Shown here: positions 26,859-36,352 of the stretch, one piece after another | How the letters are laid out: each line of letters opens with the position of its first letter | Numbering within the stretch: position 1 is the first letter of the stretch | NCBI RefSeq assembly: GCF_003254525.1 | Contig: NZ_QFYS01000002.1 | Location: 124,001 to 188,000 of the forward strand | Reading direction: 5' to 3' | Length of the DNA stretch: 64,000 bases | DNA from: Phenylobacterium kunshanense | GTDB taxonomy: Bacteria; Pseudomonadota; Alphaproteobacteria; Caulobacterales; Caulobacteraceae | Translations under genes and position numbers: made by a program | The notes under the pieces: model-generated | What the model was told of the DNA's origin: nothing | The model's input: only the letters and a program-made list of their open reading frames with translations | Databases searched by the model: none

Positions 26859-28064
26859 TCAGACCCGCGCCATCACCAGAGTGCCGTTGGTGCCGCCGAA
26901 GCCGAAGCTGTTGCTCATCACCGTCTCGAGCTGCCGATCCACGCGCTGGCGCACGATCGGCATGTCGGCGAAGGCCGGGTCGAGGTTCTCGATGTGGGCG
27001 CTCTCGGCGACGAAGCCGTTGTTGAGCATCAGCAGCGAATAGATCGCCTCCTGCGCGCCGGCGGCGCCCAGGCTGTGGCCGGTCAGGGACTTGGTGGACG
27101 AGATCAGCGGCGCCTTGTCGCCGAACACGGCGCGGACGGCCTCCATCTCCTTCAGGTCGCCGACCGGCGTGCCGGTGCCGTGCGGGTTGAGGTAGTCGAT
27201 GGCCCGGCCCTCGGGGTTGGCCAGGCGCATGCAGCGCGCGGCGCCCTCGCCAGAGGGGGCGACCATGTCGAAGCCGTCGGAGTTGGCGGCATAGCCGACG
27301 ATCTCGCCATAGATCTTGGCCCCGCGGGCCTTGGCGCGCTCGTACTCCTCCAGCACCACGATCCCGGCGCCGCCGGCGATGACGAAGCCGTCGCGGTCCA
27401 CGTCATAGGCGCGGCTGGCGACTTCCGGCCTGTCGTTGAACTTGCTGCTCATGGCGCCCATGGCGTCGAACAGGACGCTGAGGGTCCAGTCCAGCTCCTC
27501 GGTTCCGCCGGCGAAGACCACGTCCTGCTTGCCCATCAGGATCTGCTCATAGCCGACGCCGATGCAGTGGGCCGAGGTGGCGCAGGCCGAGCTGATCGAG
27601 AAGTTCAGGCCGCGGATCTTGAACCAGGTGGCGAGCGTGGCCGACGGGCCCGAGCTCATCGCCTTGGGCACGGCGAACGGGCCGACGCGCTTGGGGCCGC
27701 GCTCCTTGGCGGTCTGGGCCGCCTCGATGATGCTGCGGGTGGAGGGACCGCCCGAGCCGACGATCAGGCCGGTCTTCTCATGGCTGACCTCGCCCTCCTC
27801 GAGCCCGGAGTCGGCGATCGCCTGCTCCATGGCGATGTGGCTGAAGCCCGTGCCCTGGGCGAGGAACCGCGCGGCGCGGCGATCGACCATCGCCTCCCAG
27901 TCGATGCGCGGCGGGGCGTGAACCTGGCAGCGGAAGCCGAGCTCAGCGTACTCCGGCGCCGCGGTGACGCCCGACTTCGCCTCGCGCAGGGCGGCGAGCA
28001 CCTCGTTGGTGTTGTTGCCGATGGACGAGACGATGCCCATCCCGGTGACCACGACGCGACGCAT
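26859..28064 (-). CDS. fabB: Beta-ketoacyl-ACP synthase I
   Basis: Condensing enzyme of fatty acid elongation needed for unsaturated fatty acids, working after FabA. The 401-aa thiolase-fold protein starts [18 protein letters not shown] and has the nucleophile Cys in [16 protein letters not shown] and the two His in [11 protein letters not shown] and [18 protein letters not shown], with the Gly-rich end [18 protein letters not shown]. Start is ATG 28064; the frame upstream to 28148 lies in the fabA-fabB spacer and is not typical. It follows fabA by 31 bases, a common fabA-fabB operon. Confidence 0.96.
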   Translation of the reverse strand: MRRVVVTGMGIVSSIGNNTNEVLAALREAKSGVTAAPEYAELGFRCQVHAPPRIDWEAMVDRRAARFLAQGTGFSHIAMEQAIADSGLEEGEVSHEKTGLIVGSGGPSTRSIIEAAQTAKERGPKRVGPFAVPKAMSSGPSATLATWFKIRGLNFSISSACATSAHCIGVGYEQILMGKQDVVFAGGTEELDWTLSVLFDAMGAMSSKFNDRPEVASRAYDVDRDGFVIAGGAGIVVLEEYERAKARGAKIYGEIVGYAANSDGFDMVAPSGEGAARCMRLANPEGRAIDYLNPHGTGTPVGDLKEMEAVRAVFGDKAPLISSTKSLTGHSLGAAGAQEAIYSLLMLNNGFVAESAHIENLDPAFADMPIVRQRVDRQLETVMSNSFGFGGTNGTLVMARV

Positions 28065-28095
28065 CAGTCGCACTCCTCCGAACGCTTGCCGGCCT

Positions 28096-28623
28096 TCACG
28101 CCTGGCCTTCTGGTTTGAACAGGCCGACGCGCAGGTCCTTGGCCTCATAGATGGGCTTGCCGTCAGCCAGGAGAACCGCGTCGCCGATGCCCATGACCAG
28201 GCGGCGCAGGATCACCCGCTTCATCTCGATCTTGTAGGTCACCTTCTTGATGTCGGGGGTGACCTCGCCGAAGAACCGCACCTCGCCGGCGCCCAGGGCG
28301 CGGCCGCGGCCCGGCGCGCCGCTCCAGCCGAGGAAGAAGCCGACCAGCTGCCACATGGCGTCCAGGCCCAGGCAGCCGGGCATGACGGGGTCGTTGATGA
28401 AGTGGCAGGCGAAGAACCAGAGGTCCGGATTGATGTCGAGCTCCGCCTCGATGTAGCCCTTGCCGTGCTCGCCGCCGGTCGAGTTGATCTCGATGATGCG
28501 GTCGAACATCAGCATCGGCGGCGCGGGGAGCTGGGCGTTGCCCGGGCCGAACATCTCGCCGCGCGAGCAGGCCAGCAGCTCTTCGTAGCTGTAGCTGGAG
28601 GGCCGGTTCGCCACGTCGTTCAT
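28096..28623 (-). CDS. fabA: 3-hydroxydecanoyl-ACP dehydratase/isomerase
   Basis: Dehydrates 3-hydroxydecanoyl-ACP and isomerises trans-2 to cis-3 decenoyl-ACP, the branch point to unsaturated fatty acids. The 175-aa hot-dog protein has the catalytic His in [19 protein letters not shown] and the conserved Asp in [14 protein letters not shown]. The N-terminus [17 protein letters not shown] and the end [12 protein letters not shown] are typical. ATG 28623 is right after a 56-base region holding a likely promoter. It is the first gene of fabA-fabB. Confidence 0.96.
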   Translation of the reverse strand: MNDVANRPSSYSYEELLACSRGEMFGPGNAQLPAPPMLMFDRIIEINSTGGEHGKGYIEAELDINPDLWFFACHFINDPVMPGCLGLDAMWQLVGFFLGWSGAPGRGRALGAGEVRFFGEVTPDIKKVTYKIEMKRVILRRLVMGIGDAVLLADGKPIYEAKDLRVGLFKPEGQA

Positions 28624-28679
28624 CTGGGAAACCTCGAAATCAGAGAGGGGCCGGCCCTACCACACGCCTGTGCGGAGCC

Positions 28680-29177
28680 TCAACGACATTGCACCGTCTC
28701 GGTCGTGCCCCAAAGCGTTCCCTCGCGCACCCAGCCCGACGTGCGGTCGGTCTTCACCCGGCACCAGCCCTTCTCGCAGCGGACCAGCGAGGCCAGCGCG
28801 CGGCTGTTCAGATAGGCGATCGTCTCGGCGCCAGCCTTGGGCTTTCGGTAAAGCGGCGCTGGCCGGTTCCGGGTGTTGATCACCGAGCGGCGGCCGTCGG
28901 TCACGCGCTTGTGCACCCAGGCGAGGCCCCCATCCGGGTCGCACACCCGCCGCCACTCCGCGGTCTCGGCGACCACCTGCACCGGCAGGCCCCGCGCCGA
29001 ATAGACCCACAGCAGGCGGTGGTCGTCGCCCGGGCCGGCGCGGGCGTTCACCTTGCCGAACTTGAGCGTGACGTAGCGGGGCACCGGGTAGCCCGACGGC
29101 GTCACGCGGCCCACGTCGGCTGCCGCGGCCGTGGCCGCCACGGTTCCGATCACGAGCGCCGCCAGCGCCGGCGCCAT
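28680..29177 (-). CDS. Exported SH3-domain protein
   Basis: A 165-aa exported protein with signal peptide (APALAALVIGTVAATAAAA, cut near residue 20) and two bacterial SH3-like folds: YVTLKFGKVNARAGPGDDHRLLWVY (about 35-95) and a second repeat with VINTRNRPAPLYRKPKAGAETIAYL and GWCRVKTDRTSGWV (about 105-160). The pair resembles the SH3 domains of Bax-type or wall-binding proteins in alphaproteobacteria (YgiM-like). Start is ATG 29177, giving a clean signal peptide. It is divergent from the 2-hydroxyacid dehydrogenase across 119 bases; binding to peptidoglycan or to proteins is plausible. Confidence 0.82.
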   Translation of the reverse strand: MAPALAALVIGTVAATAAAADVGRVTPSGYPVPRYVTLKFGKVNARAGPGDDHRLLWVYSARGLPVQVVAETAEWRRVCDPDGGLAWVHKRVTDGRRSVINTRNRPAPLYRKPKAGAETIAYLNSRALASLVRCEKGWCRVKTDRTSGWVREGTLWGTTETVQCR

Positions 29178-29296
29178 GCGCCTCCTTAACCTCAAGCCGT
29201 CAGCCTCGCCTTGGCCGTGCCGGGCCCCTTTGCTAAGGGATTGGCACAACGACGCGCCAGAAGCGGCGCGGGAAACGTCCCTTTTTCCGTAGGCCC

Positions 29297-30283
29297 ATGC
29301 CCGCCCGCAAGCCGAAAGTCATCGTCACCCGCAGACTGCCGGATCAGGTCGAGACCCGGATGCGCGAGCTGTTCGATACCGAACTCAACGTCACCGACGA
29401 GCCGTTCACCCGCAAACAGCTCGTGGAGGCGGTGGGCCGCTGCGACGTGCTAGCCTCGACGATCACCGACAAGATCGACGCCTCGCTGATCGAGAAGGCG
29501 GGCGAGCGGCTGAAGCTCATCGCCAACTTCGGCGCGGGGGTCGACCACATCGACGTCGCCGCCGCCAACGCCCGCGGGATCATGGTGACGAATACGCCCG
29601 GCGTGCTCACCGAGGACACCGCCGACCTGACCATGACCCTGCTGATGGCCACGCTTCGGCGGGTCATAGAGGGGGCCAATGCGGTGCAGGCCGGCGAGTT
29701 CACCGGCTGGGCGCCGACATGGATGCTGGGCCGGCGGATCACCGGCAAGCGGCTGGGGATCATCGGCATGGGCCGGATCGGCACCGCCGTCGCCCGGCGC
29801 GCCCGCGCCTTCGGCCTGCAGATCCACTACCACAACCGCAAGCCGGTCAGCTCTCGCGTCGCCGAGGAGCTGGAGGCGACGTACTGGGACAGCCTGGACC
29901 AGATGCTGGCGCGGATGGACATCATCTCGGTCCACTCGCCGCATACGCCGGCCACCTACCACCTGCTCTCGGCTCGGCGCCTGAAGCTGATGCCGCCGCA
30001 CGCTGTGCTGATCAACACGGCCCGGGGCGAGATCATCGACGAACAGGCCCTGGCCGACCTCCTCGCCGAGGGCAAGCTGGCCGGCGCGGGCCTCGACGTC
30101 TTCGAGCACGAACCCCGGATCAATCCGAAGCTCCTGAAGCAGCCCAACGCGGTGCTGTTGCCTCACATGGGCTCCGCCACGGTCGAGGCGCGGGTCGACA
30201 TGGGCGAGAAGGTGATCATCAACATCAAGACCTGGATGGACGGACATCGCCCGCCCGACCGCGTCCTGCCACAGATGCTCTAG
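29297..30283 (+). CDS. D-2-hydroxyacid dehydrogenase (glyoxylate/hydroxypyruvate reductase type)
   Basis: NAD(P)-dependent D-isomer-specific 2-hydroxyacid dehydrogenase of 328 aa. The cofactor motif is RLGIIGMGRIGTAVARRARAFG, and the active-site trio is Arg in INTARGEIIDEQAL, Glu in FEHEPRINPKL and His in VLLPHMGSATVEARV. The N-terminus KPKVIVTRRLPDQVETRMRELFD and the C-terminal KTWMDGHRPPDRVL fit the glyoxylate/hydroxypyruvate reductase or D-glycerate dehydrogenase group. ATG at 29297 follows a T-rich stretch, with no clear ribosome binding site. Probably transcribed separately from the S9 peptidase. Confidence 0.9.
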   Translation: MPARKPKVIVTRRLPDQVETRMRELFDTELNVTDEPFTRKQLVEAVGRCDVLASTITDKIDASLIEKAGERLKLIANFGAGVDHIDVAAANARGIMVTNTPGVLTEDTADLTMTLLMATLRRVIEGANAVQAGEFTGWAPTWMLGRRITGKRLGIIGMGRIGTAVARRARAFGLQIHYHNRKPVSSRVAEELEATYWDSLDQMLARMDIISVHSPHTPATYHLLSARRLKLMPPHAVLINTARGEIIDEQALADLLAEGKLAGAGLDVFEHEPRINPKLLKQPNAVLLPHMGSATVEARVDMGEKVIINIKTWMDGHRPPDRVLPQML

Positions 30284-30356
30284 CGGCGGCGCATTGACGG
30301 CCACGGCTCGGAATCGCAACGTCGCCTGAAGTAACCGCGGGTTCGGGGCGCCCAGG

Positions 30357-32366
30357 ATGTTGACTCGTCGCTCGATGCTGGCGGCCGGCGCCGCAGCGCC
30401 GGCGATGACGCCCAGCGTGCTCCGCGCGGCGACCGAAGGCCCCAGGCCGCCGACGATCGACGAACTGCTGGCCGAGCCGCACCTGCGTGACGCGGCGATC
30501 TCGCCCGACGGCGAGCAGCTCGCGATCCTGCGGACCCAGCCGGGCGGCGATGGCAAAACCACCGCCTACGTCACGCTGTCGCGGATGGCCGATCTTTCGG
30601 CGCCCCCCGCCGTCGTCAAGCTGGGCGAGCAGAAGGCCCAGCAGGTCGAGTGGGCCAACAACGAGCGCCTGCTGATCTGGATCACCTTCGACGCGGACGA
30701 CCGGGGCCGGCCCTATGGCGTCGTCTTCTACGGGACCTTCGTGCCGATCCCGGTTCGGCGGGTCGTGTCGGTCGACCTCGAGGGCAAGAACCCGGTGGTC
30801 ATGTTCTCGGGAACGCCGGCGGTGCTCCGGCGCGGGTTTGACGCCTCGCGGGTCGTCGACTTCGTGAAGGACGATCCGCGCCACATCCTCATGCAGGCCT
30901 GGAACGAGAGCCGCGGCGCGTACGCGCTCTACAGGGTCGACGTCTACACGGGTGAAGCCGAACTGGTGGAGCAGGGCGCGCCGGCGACCGACTACTGGCT
31001 CACCCAGGACGGCGTGGCCATGTTGCGGGTCGACACCAACGCCCGGGGGACGGTGGGCTGGATCTACGGCCGCGCGCCCGGCGAGAAGGACTGGAAGCTG
31101 GTCCGCCGGTCGCGGTTCAACGAGCTGAAGAAGTTCCCCGACTTCGATGTCGTCGGGCCGACCCCACGGGCGGGCGTGTTCCTCGTCTGCCAGCGGCCGG
31201 AGGGGCGGGACACCCGGGTTATTCGTACGTTCGACCTGGCCACCCTGGAGTTCGGCGAGGTGGTGGCCGAGCGGCCGGACCGCGACCTGGAGGGAGCGTT
31301 CGTGGACGAATCCCAGCGGCTCGTGGCCAGCGCCTACTGGGACGACCGGCTGAACTACCACTTCGCCGACCCGGCGCTCGCGCCGCACTTCCGGGCCGTG
31401 AACGCCGCGCTGAAGAACGCCTGCAACGTCCAACTCTACGACATCGACACGGATCACCGGAGGCTGCTGTTCCGGACCACCGGGCCGCAGGAGCCGGGGG
31501 CTTTCGTCGTCTACGACCGCGAGCGCAAGGCCCTGGAGTATGTGGGCCACGCCAAGCCCTGGCTCTCGCCAGACCGGCTGGCCCGGACCGAGGCCTTGCG
31601 GGTGAAGACGCGCGACGGCGCCGAGATCACGGCCTATCTGACTACGCCCGTCGGCGCCGGCGGCGGCCCGCTGCCGATGGTGGTCATGCCCCACGGGGGT
31701 CCTGAGCTGCGCGACACGCTCGACTGGGACACCAGCGCCCAGGCGCTGGCGGCCAGGGGCTGGCTGGTGCTGCAACCCAATTTCCGCGGCTCGGGCGGTT
31801 ATGGCCAGGCCTTCGCCGACCAGGGCCGCCGGCAGTGGGGCGATCGGATGCAGGCCGACATCGAGGACGCCGTCGACCACGTCGTCACCGCCGGACGCGC
31901 CGATGCGAAACGCCTGGCCATCTTCGGCGCCAGCTTCGGCGGCTACTCGGCCCTGATGGGCGCCGTGCGCCGGCCGCAGGCATACAAGGCGGTGGTGTCG
32001 GTGGCCGGCGACGCCGACCTCCTGGAAACGCTGGCGTTCTCCCGCCGTGAGGATGGGGCGGACTCCCCCGCCTACGCCTACTGGCGCGGCTCCATCGGCG
32101 ACCCGAAGGCCGACGAAGCAATGCTGGTGCGCGCCTCCCCCGCCCGCCGCGCGGCCGAGATCGCGGCGCCGGTCCTGCTGATCCACGGCACGGATGACCG
32201 GATTGTCGACCCGAGACAGTCCCGCCTGATGGCCAAGGCGCTCAAGACGGCCGGGAAAGGCTGCGAGCTGGTGGAGCTGAACGGCGAGGGCCACAACAAC
32301 TGGGATGCGGCCACCTGGAAGACGGTGCTGGAAAAGGCGACCGCCTTCATCGGCGAGCGGATCTGA
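30357..32366 (+). CDS. Exported S9-family prolyl-oligopeptidase-type peptidase
   Basis: 669-aa serine peptidase. The N-terminus MLTRRSMLAAGAAAPAMTP looks like a twin-arginine signal, so export as a folded enzyme is likely. A beta-propeller part (about 35-410) with SPDGEQLAILRTQ is followed by the alpha/beta-hydrolase domain: nucleophile Ser526 in GASFGGYSALMG, acid Asp614 in HGTDDRIVDP, and His646 in GEGHNNW. This is the dipeptidyl aminopeptidase or acylaminoacyl-peptidase class. Start ATG 30357, 73 bases after the dehydrogenase. Convergent with the VOC gene at 7 bases. Substrate peptides are unknown. Confidence 0.92.
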   Translation: MLTRRSMLAAGAAAPAMTPSVLRAATEGPRPPTIDELLAEPHLRDAAISPDGEQLAILRTQPGGDGKTTAYVTLSRMADLSAPPAVVKLGEQKAQQVEWANNERLLIWITFDADDRGRPYGVVFYGTFVPIPVRRVVSVDLEGKNPVVMFSGTPAVLRRGFDASRVVDFVKDDPRHILMQAWNESRGAYALYRVDVYTGEAELVEQGAPATDYWLTQDGVAMLRVDTNARGTVGWIYGRAPGEKDWKLVRRSRFNELKKFPDFDVVGPTPRAGVFLVCQRPEGRDTRVIRTFDLATLEFGEVVAERPDRDLEGAFVDESQRLVASAYWDDRLNYHFADPALAPHFRAVNAALKNACNVQLYDIDTDHRRLLFRTTGPQEPGAFVVYDRERKALEYVGHAKPWLSPDRLARTEALRVKTRDGAEITAYLTTPVGAGGGPLPMVVMPHGGPELRDTLDWDTSAQALAARGWLVLQPNFRGSGGYGQAFADQGRRQWGDRMQADIEDAVDHVVTAGRADAKRLAIFGASFGGYSALMGAVRRPQAYKAVVSVAGDADLLETLAFSRREDGADSPAYAYWRGSIGDPKADEAMLVRASPARRAAEIAAPVLLIHGTDDRIVDPRQSRLMAKALKTAGKGCELVELNGEGHNNWDAATWKTVLEKATAFIGERI

Positions 32367-32372
32367 GGCGAA

Positions 32373-32792
32373 CTACGTCGGGGGACGTTCGCCCAGGTCC
32401 TGGAATAAGCGGAGGAGGTAGCCGTCAGGGTCCGCAACGACGAACTGGCGGTTTCCCTTCTCCACGGAGCCGGCGCGGTACCAGCGGGTCTCGAGCCCAA
32501 CGATGACTTCGGCGCCGGCGATGACCGCGCGACCATGGAGCGCTTCCACGTCGGCGCAGGCGATCTGCAGATTGACCCCCCGGCCAAACGGCCGCTCCAG
32601 GGGCGCGGTCCGGAAGCGGCGACCGGGGCCGTCCGCTTCCTCCAGCATCAGCTCGGCTTGGCCGCGTTCCAGGTAGGCGAAGCGCTCCTCTGGGCGCTCG
32701 TATCGGACAGCGAAGCCGAGCGTTCCCACATAGAACCGCAGGCTGTCGGCCAGGTCGGACACGTCCAGCTCGGGTACGACAGCGGCGGTCAC
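32373..32792 (-). CDS. VOC-superfamily (glyoxalase/bleomycin-resistance fold) protein
   Basis: A 139-aa vicinal oxygen chelate protein with the two beta-alpha-beta-beta-beta units: PELDVSDLADSLRFYVGTLGFAVRYERP and ADVEALHGRAVIAGAEVIVGLE ... QFVVADPDGYLLRLFQDLG. The domain resembles the bleomycin-binding/lactoylglutathione lyase class (GloA-like). Start is a GTG at 32792 that overlaps the ThiF-type gene's TGA stop in GTGA, so the two are translationally coupled. The metal ligands expected in lyases cannot be assigned safely; a resistance, binding or isomerase role is possible. Confidence 0.82.
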   Translation of the reverse strand: MTAAVVPELDVSDLADSLRFYVGTLGFAVRYERPEERFAYLERGQAELMLEEADGPGRRFRTAPLERPFGRGVNLQIACADVEALHGRAVIAGAEVIVGLETRWYRAGSVEKGNRQFVVADPDGYLLRLFQDLGERPPT

Positions 32793-33538
32793 GGCGCACC
32801 GCCGCTCCCGCACACCGGGCACTCCGGATCGCCGGCCACGCGGACCGTCCGAGTCTCGGCGGCCAGGGCGTCGTAGACGAGGAGGCGGCCGGCCAGCGGC
32901 TCTCCCGCTCCCGTTATGGTCTTGATCGCCTCGAGGGCCATCATCGAGCCGATGACCCCCGCGAGCGCGCCCACCACGCCCACCGCCACGCAGGTCTCGG
33001 CGTCGGGCGGGGTCTCGGGCACGAGGCAGCGGTAGCAGGGCTGGCGCCCGAAGACGCCCACCTGGCCGGTCCAGCGGCCGATGGCGCCCGAAACCAGGGG
33101 CTTGCCGTGGCGCACGCAGGCCTCGTTGACGCAGAAGCGGACTCCGAAGTCGTCGGTGCCGTCCAGCACCAGGTCGACCCCCTCCACCAGCCGGTCGGCG
33201 CTTTCCGCGTCGAAGGCCCCATGGAAGCCGGCGACGAAGACATGGGGGTTTAGGGCGGCCAGGCGGTCGGCGGCGGCCTCGACCTTCGGCCGGCCGAGGT
33301 CTTCATCGGCGTAGATCACCTGCCGCTGGAGGTTTGAACGGTCGACCTCGTCCGGGTCGGCCATCACGATCGTGCCGATGCCCGCCGCGGCAAGATAGAG
33401 CGCCGCGGGCGAGCCCAGCCCGCCAGCGCCGACGATCAGCACGCTGGCTGCCTTCAGCTTCTGCTGGCCGGGGCCGCCGACCTCGCGGAGCACCAGATGG
33501 CGGGCGTACCGCTCGATCTCTTCGTCGGTGAAAGTCAT
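32789..33538 (-). CDS. ThiF/MoeB/HesA-family adenylyltransferase
   Basis: E1-like enzyme of 249 aa that adenylates the C-terminal Gly-Gly of a ubiquitin-like sulfur carrier (MoaD or ThiS type) in molybdopterin or thiamine synthesis. It has the ATP-binding motif [20 protein letters not shown], the Arg finger in [17 protein letters not shown], the Cys in [17 protein letters not shown], and zinc-binding pairs CYRCLV and CPVCGS. The start is ATG 33538, just after a divergent promoter shared with hslV. No thi or moa genes are nearby, so the partner (ThiS or MoaD) is unclear; downstream VOC gene is coupled. Confidence 0.92.
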   Translation of the reverse strand: MTFTDEEIERYARHLVLREVGGPGQQKLKAASVLIVGAGGLGSPAALYLAAAGIGTIVMADPDEVDRSNLQRQVIYADEDLGRPKVEAAADRLAALNPHVFVAGFHGAFDAESADRLVEGVDLVLDGTDDFGVRFCVNEACVRHGKPLVSGAIGRWTGQVGVFGRQPCYRCLVPETPPDAETCVAVGVVGALAGVIGSMMALEAIKTITGAGEPLAGRLLVYDALAAETRTVRVAGDPECPVCGSGGAP

Positions 33539-33591
33539 GGTCTCGTCGTGGCGTACTTGACCCGAGGGAGCGTGCTGCTCACATCGCGCCG

Positions 33592-34143
33592 ATGTCGAAT
33601 ACCTCAACCTTCCCCGATTGGCACGGAACCACGATCCTGGCCGTGCGCAAGGACGGCCGCACGGTGATCGCCGGCGACGGCCAGGTCTCCATGGGCCAGA
33701 CCATCGTCAAGGGCGCCGCCAAGAAGGTGCGCAAGCTGGCCGGCGGGCGGGTGATCGCGGGCTTCGCCGGCTCCACGGCCGACGCCTTCACCCTGCTCGA
33801 GCGCCTCGAGGCCAAGCTGGAGCAGTATCCCGAACAGCTCGCCCGCGCCTGCGTCGACCTGGCCAAGGACTGGCGGACCGACCGCTACCTGCGGCGGCTG
33901 GAGGCCATGCTGATCGTGGCGGACAAGGACAGCATCTTCACGGTCACCGGCGCCGGCGACGTGCTGGAGCCCGAGCACCGGGTCGCAGCCATAGGCTCTG
34001 GCGGCAACTACGCCCTGGCCGCGGCCCGTGCGCTGGTGGACGTCGACGGCCTCGACGCCGAGACCATCGCCCGCAAGGCCATGGCGATCGCCGCGGAGAT
34101 CTGTGTCTACACCAACGGAAACCTGACCGTTGAAACGCTCTAG
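33592..34143 (+). CDS. hslV: ATP-dependent protease subunit HslV
   Basis: Proteolytic core of the HslVU (ClpYQ) protease. The 183-aa N-terminal nucleophile hydrolase has a leader [12 protein letters not shown] before the catalytic Thr in [12 protein letters not shown], so about 12 residues must be removed to expose Thr13 or Thr14, typical of alphaproteobacterial HslV where the Escherichia coli protein has only Met. Further typical parts are [16 protein letters not shown] and [14 protein letters not shown]. Divergent from the ThiF gene. hslU does not follow directly: an NTF2-like gene lies in between. Confidence 0.96.
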   Translation: MSNTSTFPDWHGTTILAVRKDGRTVIAGDGQVSMGQTIVKGAAKKVRKLAGGRVIAGFAGSTADAFTLLERLEAKLEQYPEQLARACVDLAKDWRTDRYLRRLEAMLIVADKDSIFTVTGAGDVLEPEHRVAAIGSGGNYALAAARALVDVDGLDAETIARKAMAIAAEICVYTNGNLTVETL

Positions 34144-35029
34144 GTCTGGCGCCGCCCTGATAGCCGCCCTGCTGGTCAGCTCCTCGCCGGCCGTCGCCGC
34201 CGAGATCGACCCCGCGCCGGTGGTCGCCGCGGAGCGCGCGTTCGCGGCCGACGGGCTGGAGCTGGGCGTACAGGCGAGCTTCCTGAAACATTCCGCGCCG
34301 GACGGCATCGTCTTCGCGCCCGAGCCGGTGCTGGCGCACGCGGTCTATGGCGAGCCCCGGCCCAAGGGCGCGCCGCTGGTGTGGTGGCCGCTGTGGGCGG
34401 GGATCGCCCGGTCCGGCGACCTGGGGTTCACGACCGGGCCCTACACCTTCGGCGGCGAGCCGCGGGGGTACTACTTCACCGTCTGGACGAGGCGGGCCGA
34501 CGGGTCGTGGAAGTGGGTGTTCGACGGCGGCGCGCCGAGCGACTCCACCGGGGCGCCGCCCAAGGATTCCCCGGTCGCCTACGCGCGGCTTTCCACGCGG
34601 GTGGCAGGCTCGCCCGCCAAGGCGATGGCGGAGGTGGCCGCCGCCGAAGCGGCGCTGCACGCCTCGGCCCGCAACGACGTGAAGTCCGCGTTTCTGGACG
34701 TCCTCGCCGAGGACGGGCGCGTGGTGGGCTCGAAGGCCCGGCCGCCGGCCGGCCGCGCCGAGCTGGAGACCGAACTCGGCCGGCGGTCATCCTCGATCAC
34801 CTATGGCCCTCTCGGCGGATCGGCGTCGAGCGCCGGCGACATGGCCTGGACCTATGGAGTCGCCCGCTGGACCGAGGCCGAGGGCGAACGTCGCGGGCAC
34901 TACGTCCGGATCTGGCGGAACGACGCCGTCGGCTGGCGCCTGCTGTTCGACGAGCTGCTGCCCGGCCCGCCGCTGAAGACGCCGCCCGTCGCTCCCCAGG
35001 CGCCGGCAGGGGTGTCAGGCGCGGGCTGA
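34130..35029 (+). CDS. Exported NTF2-like (DUF4440-type) protein between hslV and hslU
   Basis: A 299-aa exported protein: signal peptide ([19 protein letters not shown], cut near residue 24), then an NTF2-like cone fold. [20 protein letters not shown] and [25 protein letters not shown] resemble DUF4440/SnoaL domains; the C-terminal half ([22 protein letters not shown] ... [11 protein letters not shown]) looks like a second copy of the same fold, so the protein may be a tandem repeat. The start overlaps the hslV 3' end by 14 bases, so it is likely in the same transcript as hslV and hslU. Function unknown. Confidence 0.75.
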   Translation: MKRSRSGAALIAALLVSSSPAVAAEIDPAPVVAAERAFAADGLELGVQASFLKHSAPDGIVFAPEPVLAHAVYGEPRPKGAPLVWWPLWAGIARSGDLGFTTGPYTFGGEPRGYYFTVWTRRADGSWKWVFDGGAPSDSTGAPPKDSPVAYARLSTRVAGSPAKAMAEVAAAEAALHASARNDVKSAFLDVLAEDGRVVGSKARPPAGRAELETELGRRSSSITYGPLGGSASSAGDMAWTYGVARWTEAEGERRGHYVRIWRNDAVGWRLLFDELLPGPPLKTPPVAPQAPAGVSGAG

Positions 35030-35047
35030 TCCCCTATCTAGCGGGCC

Positions 35048-36352
35048 ATGACCGAGTTTTCCCCCCGCGAGATCGTCTCAGAGCTCGACCGCTACATCGT
35101 CGGCCACGCCGAGGCCAAGCGCGCGGTGGCCGTGGCCTTGCGCAACCGCTGGCGGCGGCGGCGCGTGGCGGACGACCTGCGCGACGAGGTGACGCCGAAG
35201 AACATCCTGATGATCGGGCCGACCGGCGTCGGAAAGACCGAGATCGCCCGGCGGCTCGCCAAGCTGGCCCAGGCGCCGTTCCTGAAGGTGGAAGCCACCA
35301 AGTTCACCGAGGTGGGCTATGTGGGCCGCGACGTGGACCAGATCGTCCGTGACCTGGTCGAAAGCGCCATCGCCATGGTGCGCGAGAAGCGCCGCGCCGG
35401 CGTGCGCGCTCGGGCCGAAGCGGCGGCCGAGGAGCGGATTCTCGACGCGCTGACGGGACCCGGTTCGACGGCCGCGCGCGAGAGCTTCCGCAAGAAGCTG
35501 CGCGCCGGGGAACTGGACGACAAGGAGGTCGAACTACAGCTCGCCGACACGGCCTCGCCGCTCGGGATGATGGACATCCCCGGCCAGCCGGGCCCCTCGA
35601 TGGGTATGCTCAACATCGGCGAGATGTTCGGCAAGGCGTTCGGGGGGCGGACCAAGACGCACAAGACCACGGTGTCGGGCGCCTGGGCGCCGCTGATCGC
35701 CGAGGAGAGCGACAAGCTGGTGGATCAGGAGGCCCTGACCACCGAGGCGCTGGAGCTGGCCGAGAACCAGGGCATCGTCTTCCTCGACGAGATCGACAAG
35801 GTGGCCAGCCGCTCAGAGCGCCAGGGCGCCGATGTCTCCCGCGAAGGCGTGCAGCGCGACCTGCTGCCGCTGATCGAGGGCACGACCGTCTCCACGAAGC
35901 ATGGTCCGGTAAAGACCGACCACATCCTCTTCATCGCCTCGGGCGCGTTCCACGTGGCCAAGCCGTCCGACCTGCTGCCCGAGCTGCAGGGCCGCCTGCC
36001 GATCCGCGTGGAACTGCAGGCCCTGAGCCGCGACGACATGCGCCGGATCCTGACCGAGCCCGAGGCGAACCTCATCCGGCAACACCAGGCGCTGCTCGCG
36101 ACCGAGGGCCTGACCGTCACCTTCACCGACGACGCCGTCGATGCGCTGGCCGACGCGGCTGTGGCGGTGAACGGCTCGGTGGAGAACATCGGGGCGCGCC
36201 GCCTGCAGACCGTGCTGGAGAAGGTGATGGAGGAGATCAGCTTCACCGCCGCCGACCGCACGGGCGAGACCATCGTGATCGACGCGGCCTACGTCACCAG
36301 CCGGATCGGCGACCTGGCGAAGAACGCCGACCTGTCGAAGTTCATCCTCTGA
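35048..36352 (+). CDS. hslU: HslUV protease ATPase subunit HslU
   Basis: AAA+ unfoldase that feeds substrates to HslV. The 434-aa protein has [22 protein letters not shown] at the N-terminus, Walker [16 protein letters not shown], Walker [16 protein letters not shown], sensor and arginine-finger parts ([16 protein letters not shown] and [19 protein letters not shown]), and the C-terminal tail ADLSKFIL that inserts into HslV. The I domain (about 100-230) is present. It follows the NTF2-like gene by 18 bases; its stop TGA overlaps the ATG of the M48 gene in TGATG, suggesting coupling. Confidence 0.97.
   Translation: MTEFSPREIVSELDRYIVGHAEAKRAVAVALRNRWRRRRVADDLRDEVTPKNILMIGPTGVGKTEIARRLAKLAQAPFLKVEATKFTEVGYVGRDVDQIVRDLVESAIAMVREKRRAGVRARAEAAAEERILDALTGPGSTAARESFRKKLRAGELDDKEVELQLADTASPLGMMDIPGQPGPSMGMLNIGEMFGKAFGGRTKTHKTTVSGAWAPLIAEESDKLVDQEALTTEALELAENQGIVFLDEIDKVASRSERQGADVSREGVQRDLLPLIEGTTVSTKHGPVKTDHILFIASGAFHVAKPSDLLPELQGRLPIRVELQALSRDDMRRILTEPEANLIRQHQALLATEGLTVTFTDDAVDALADAAVAVNGSVENIGARRLQTVLEKVMEEISFTAADRTGETIVIDAAYVTSRIGDLAKNADLSKFIL

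Noticed and set aside
30225-32294. Open frame of almost 690 codons opposite the S9 peptidase
   Set aside because: Antisense shadow. The forward frame has the full catalytic triad.
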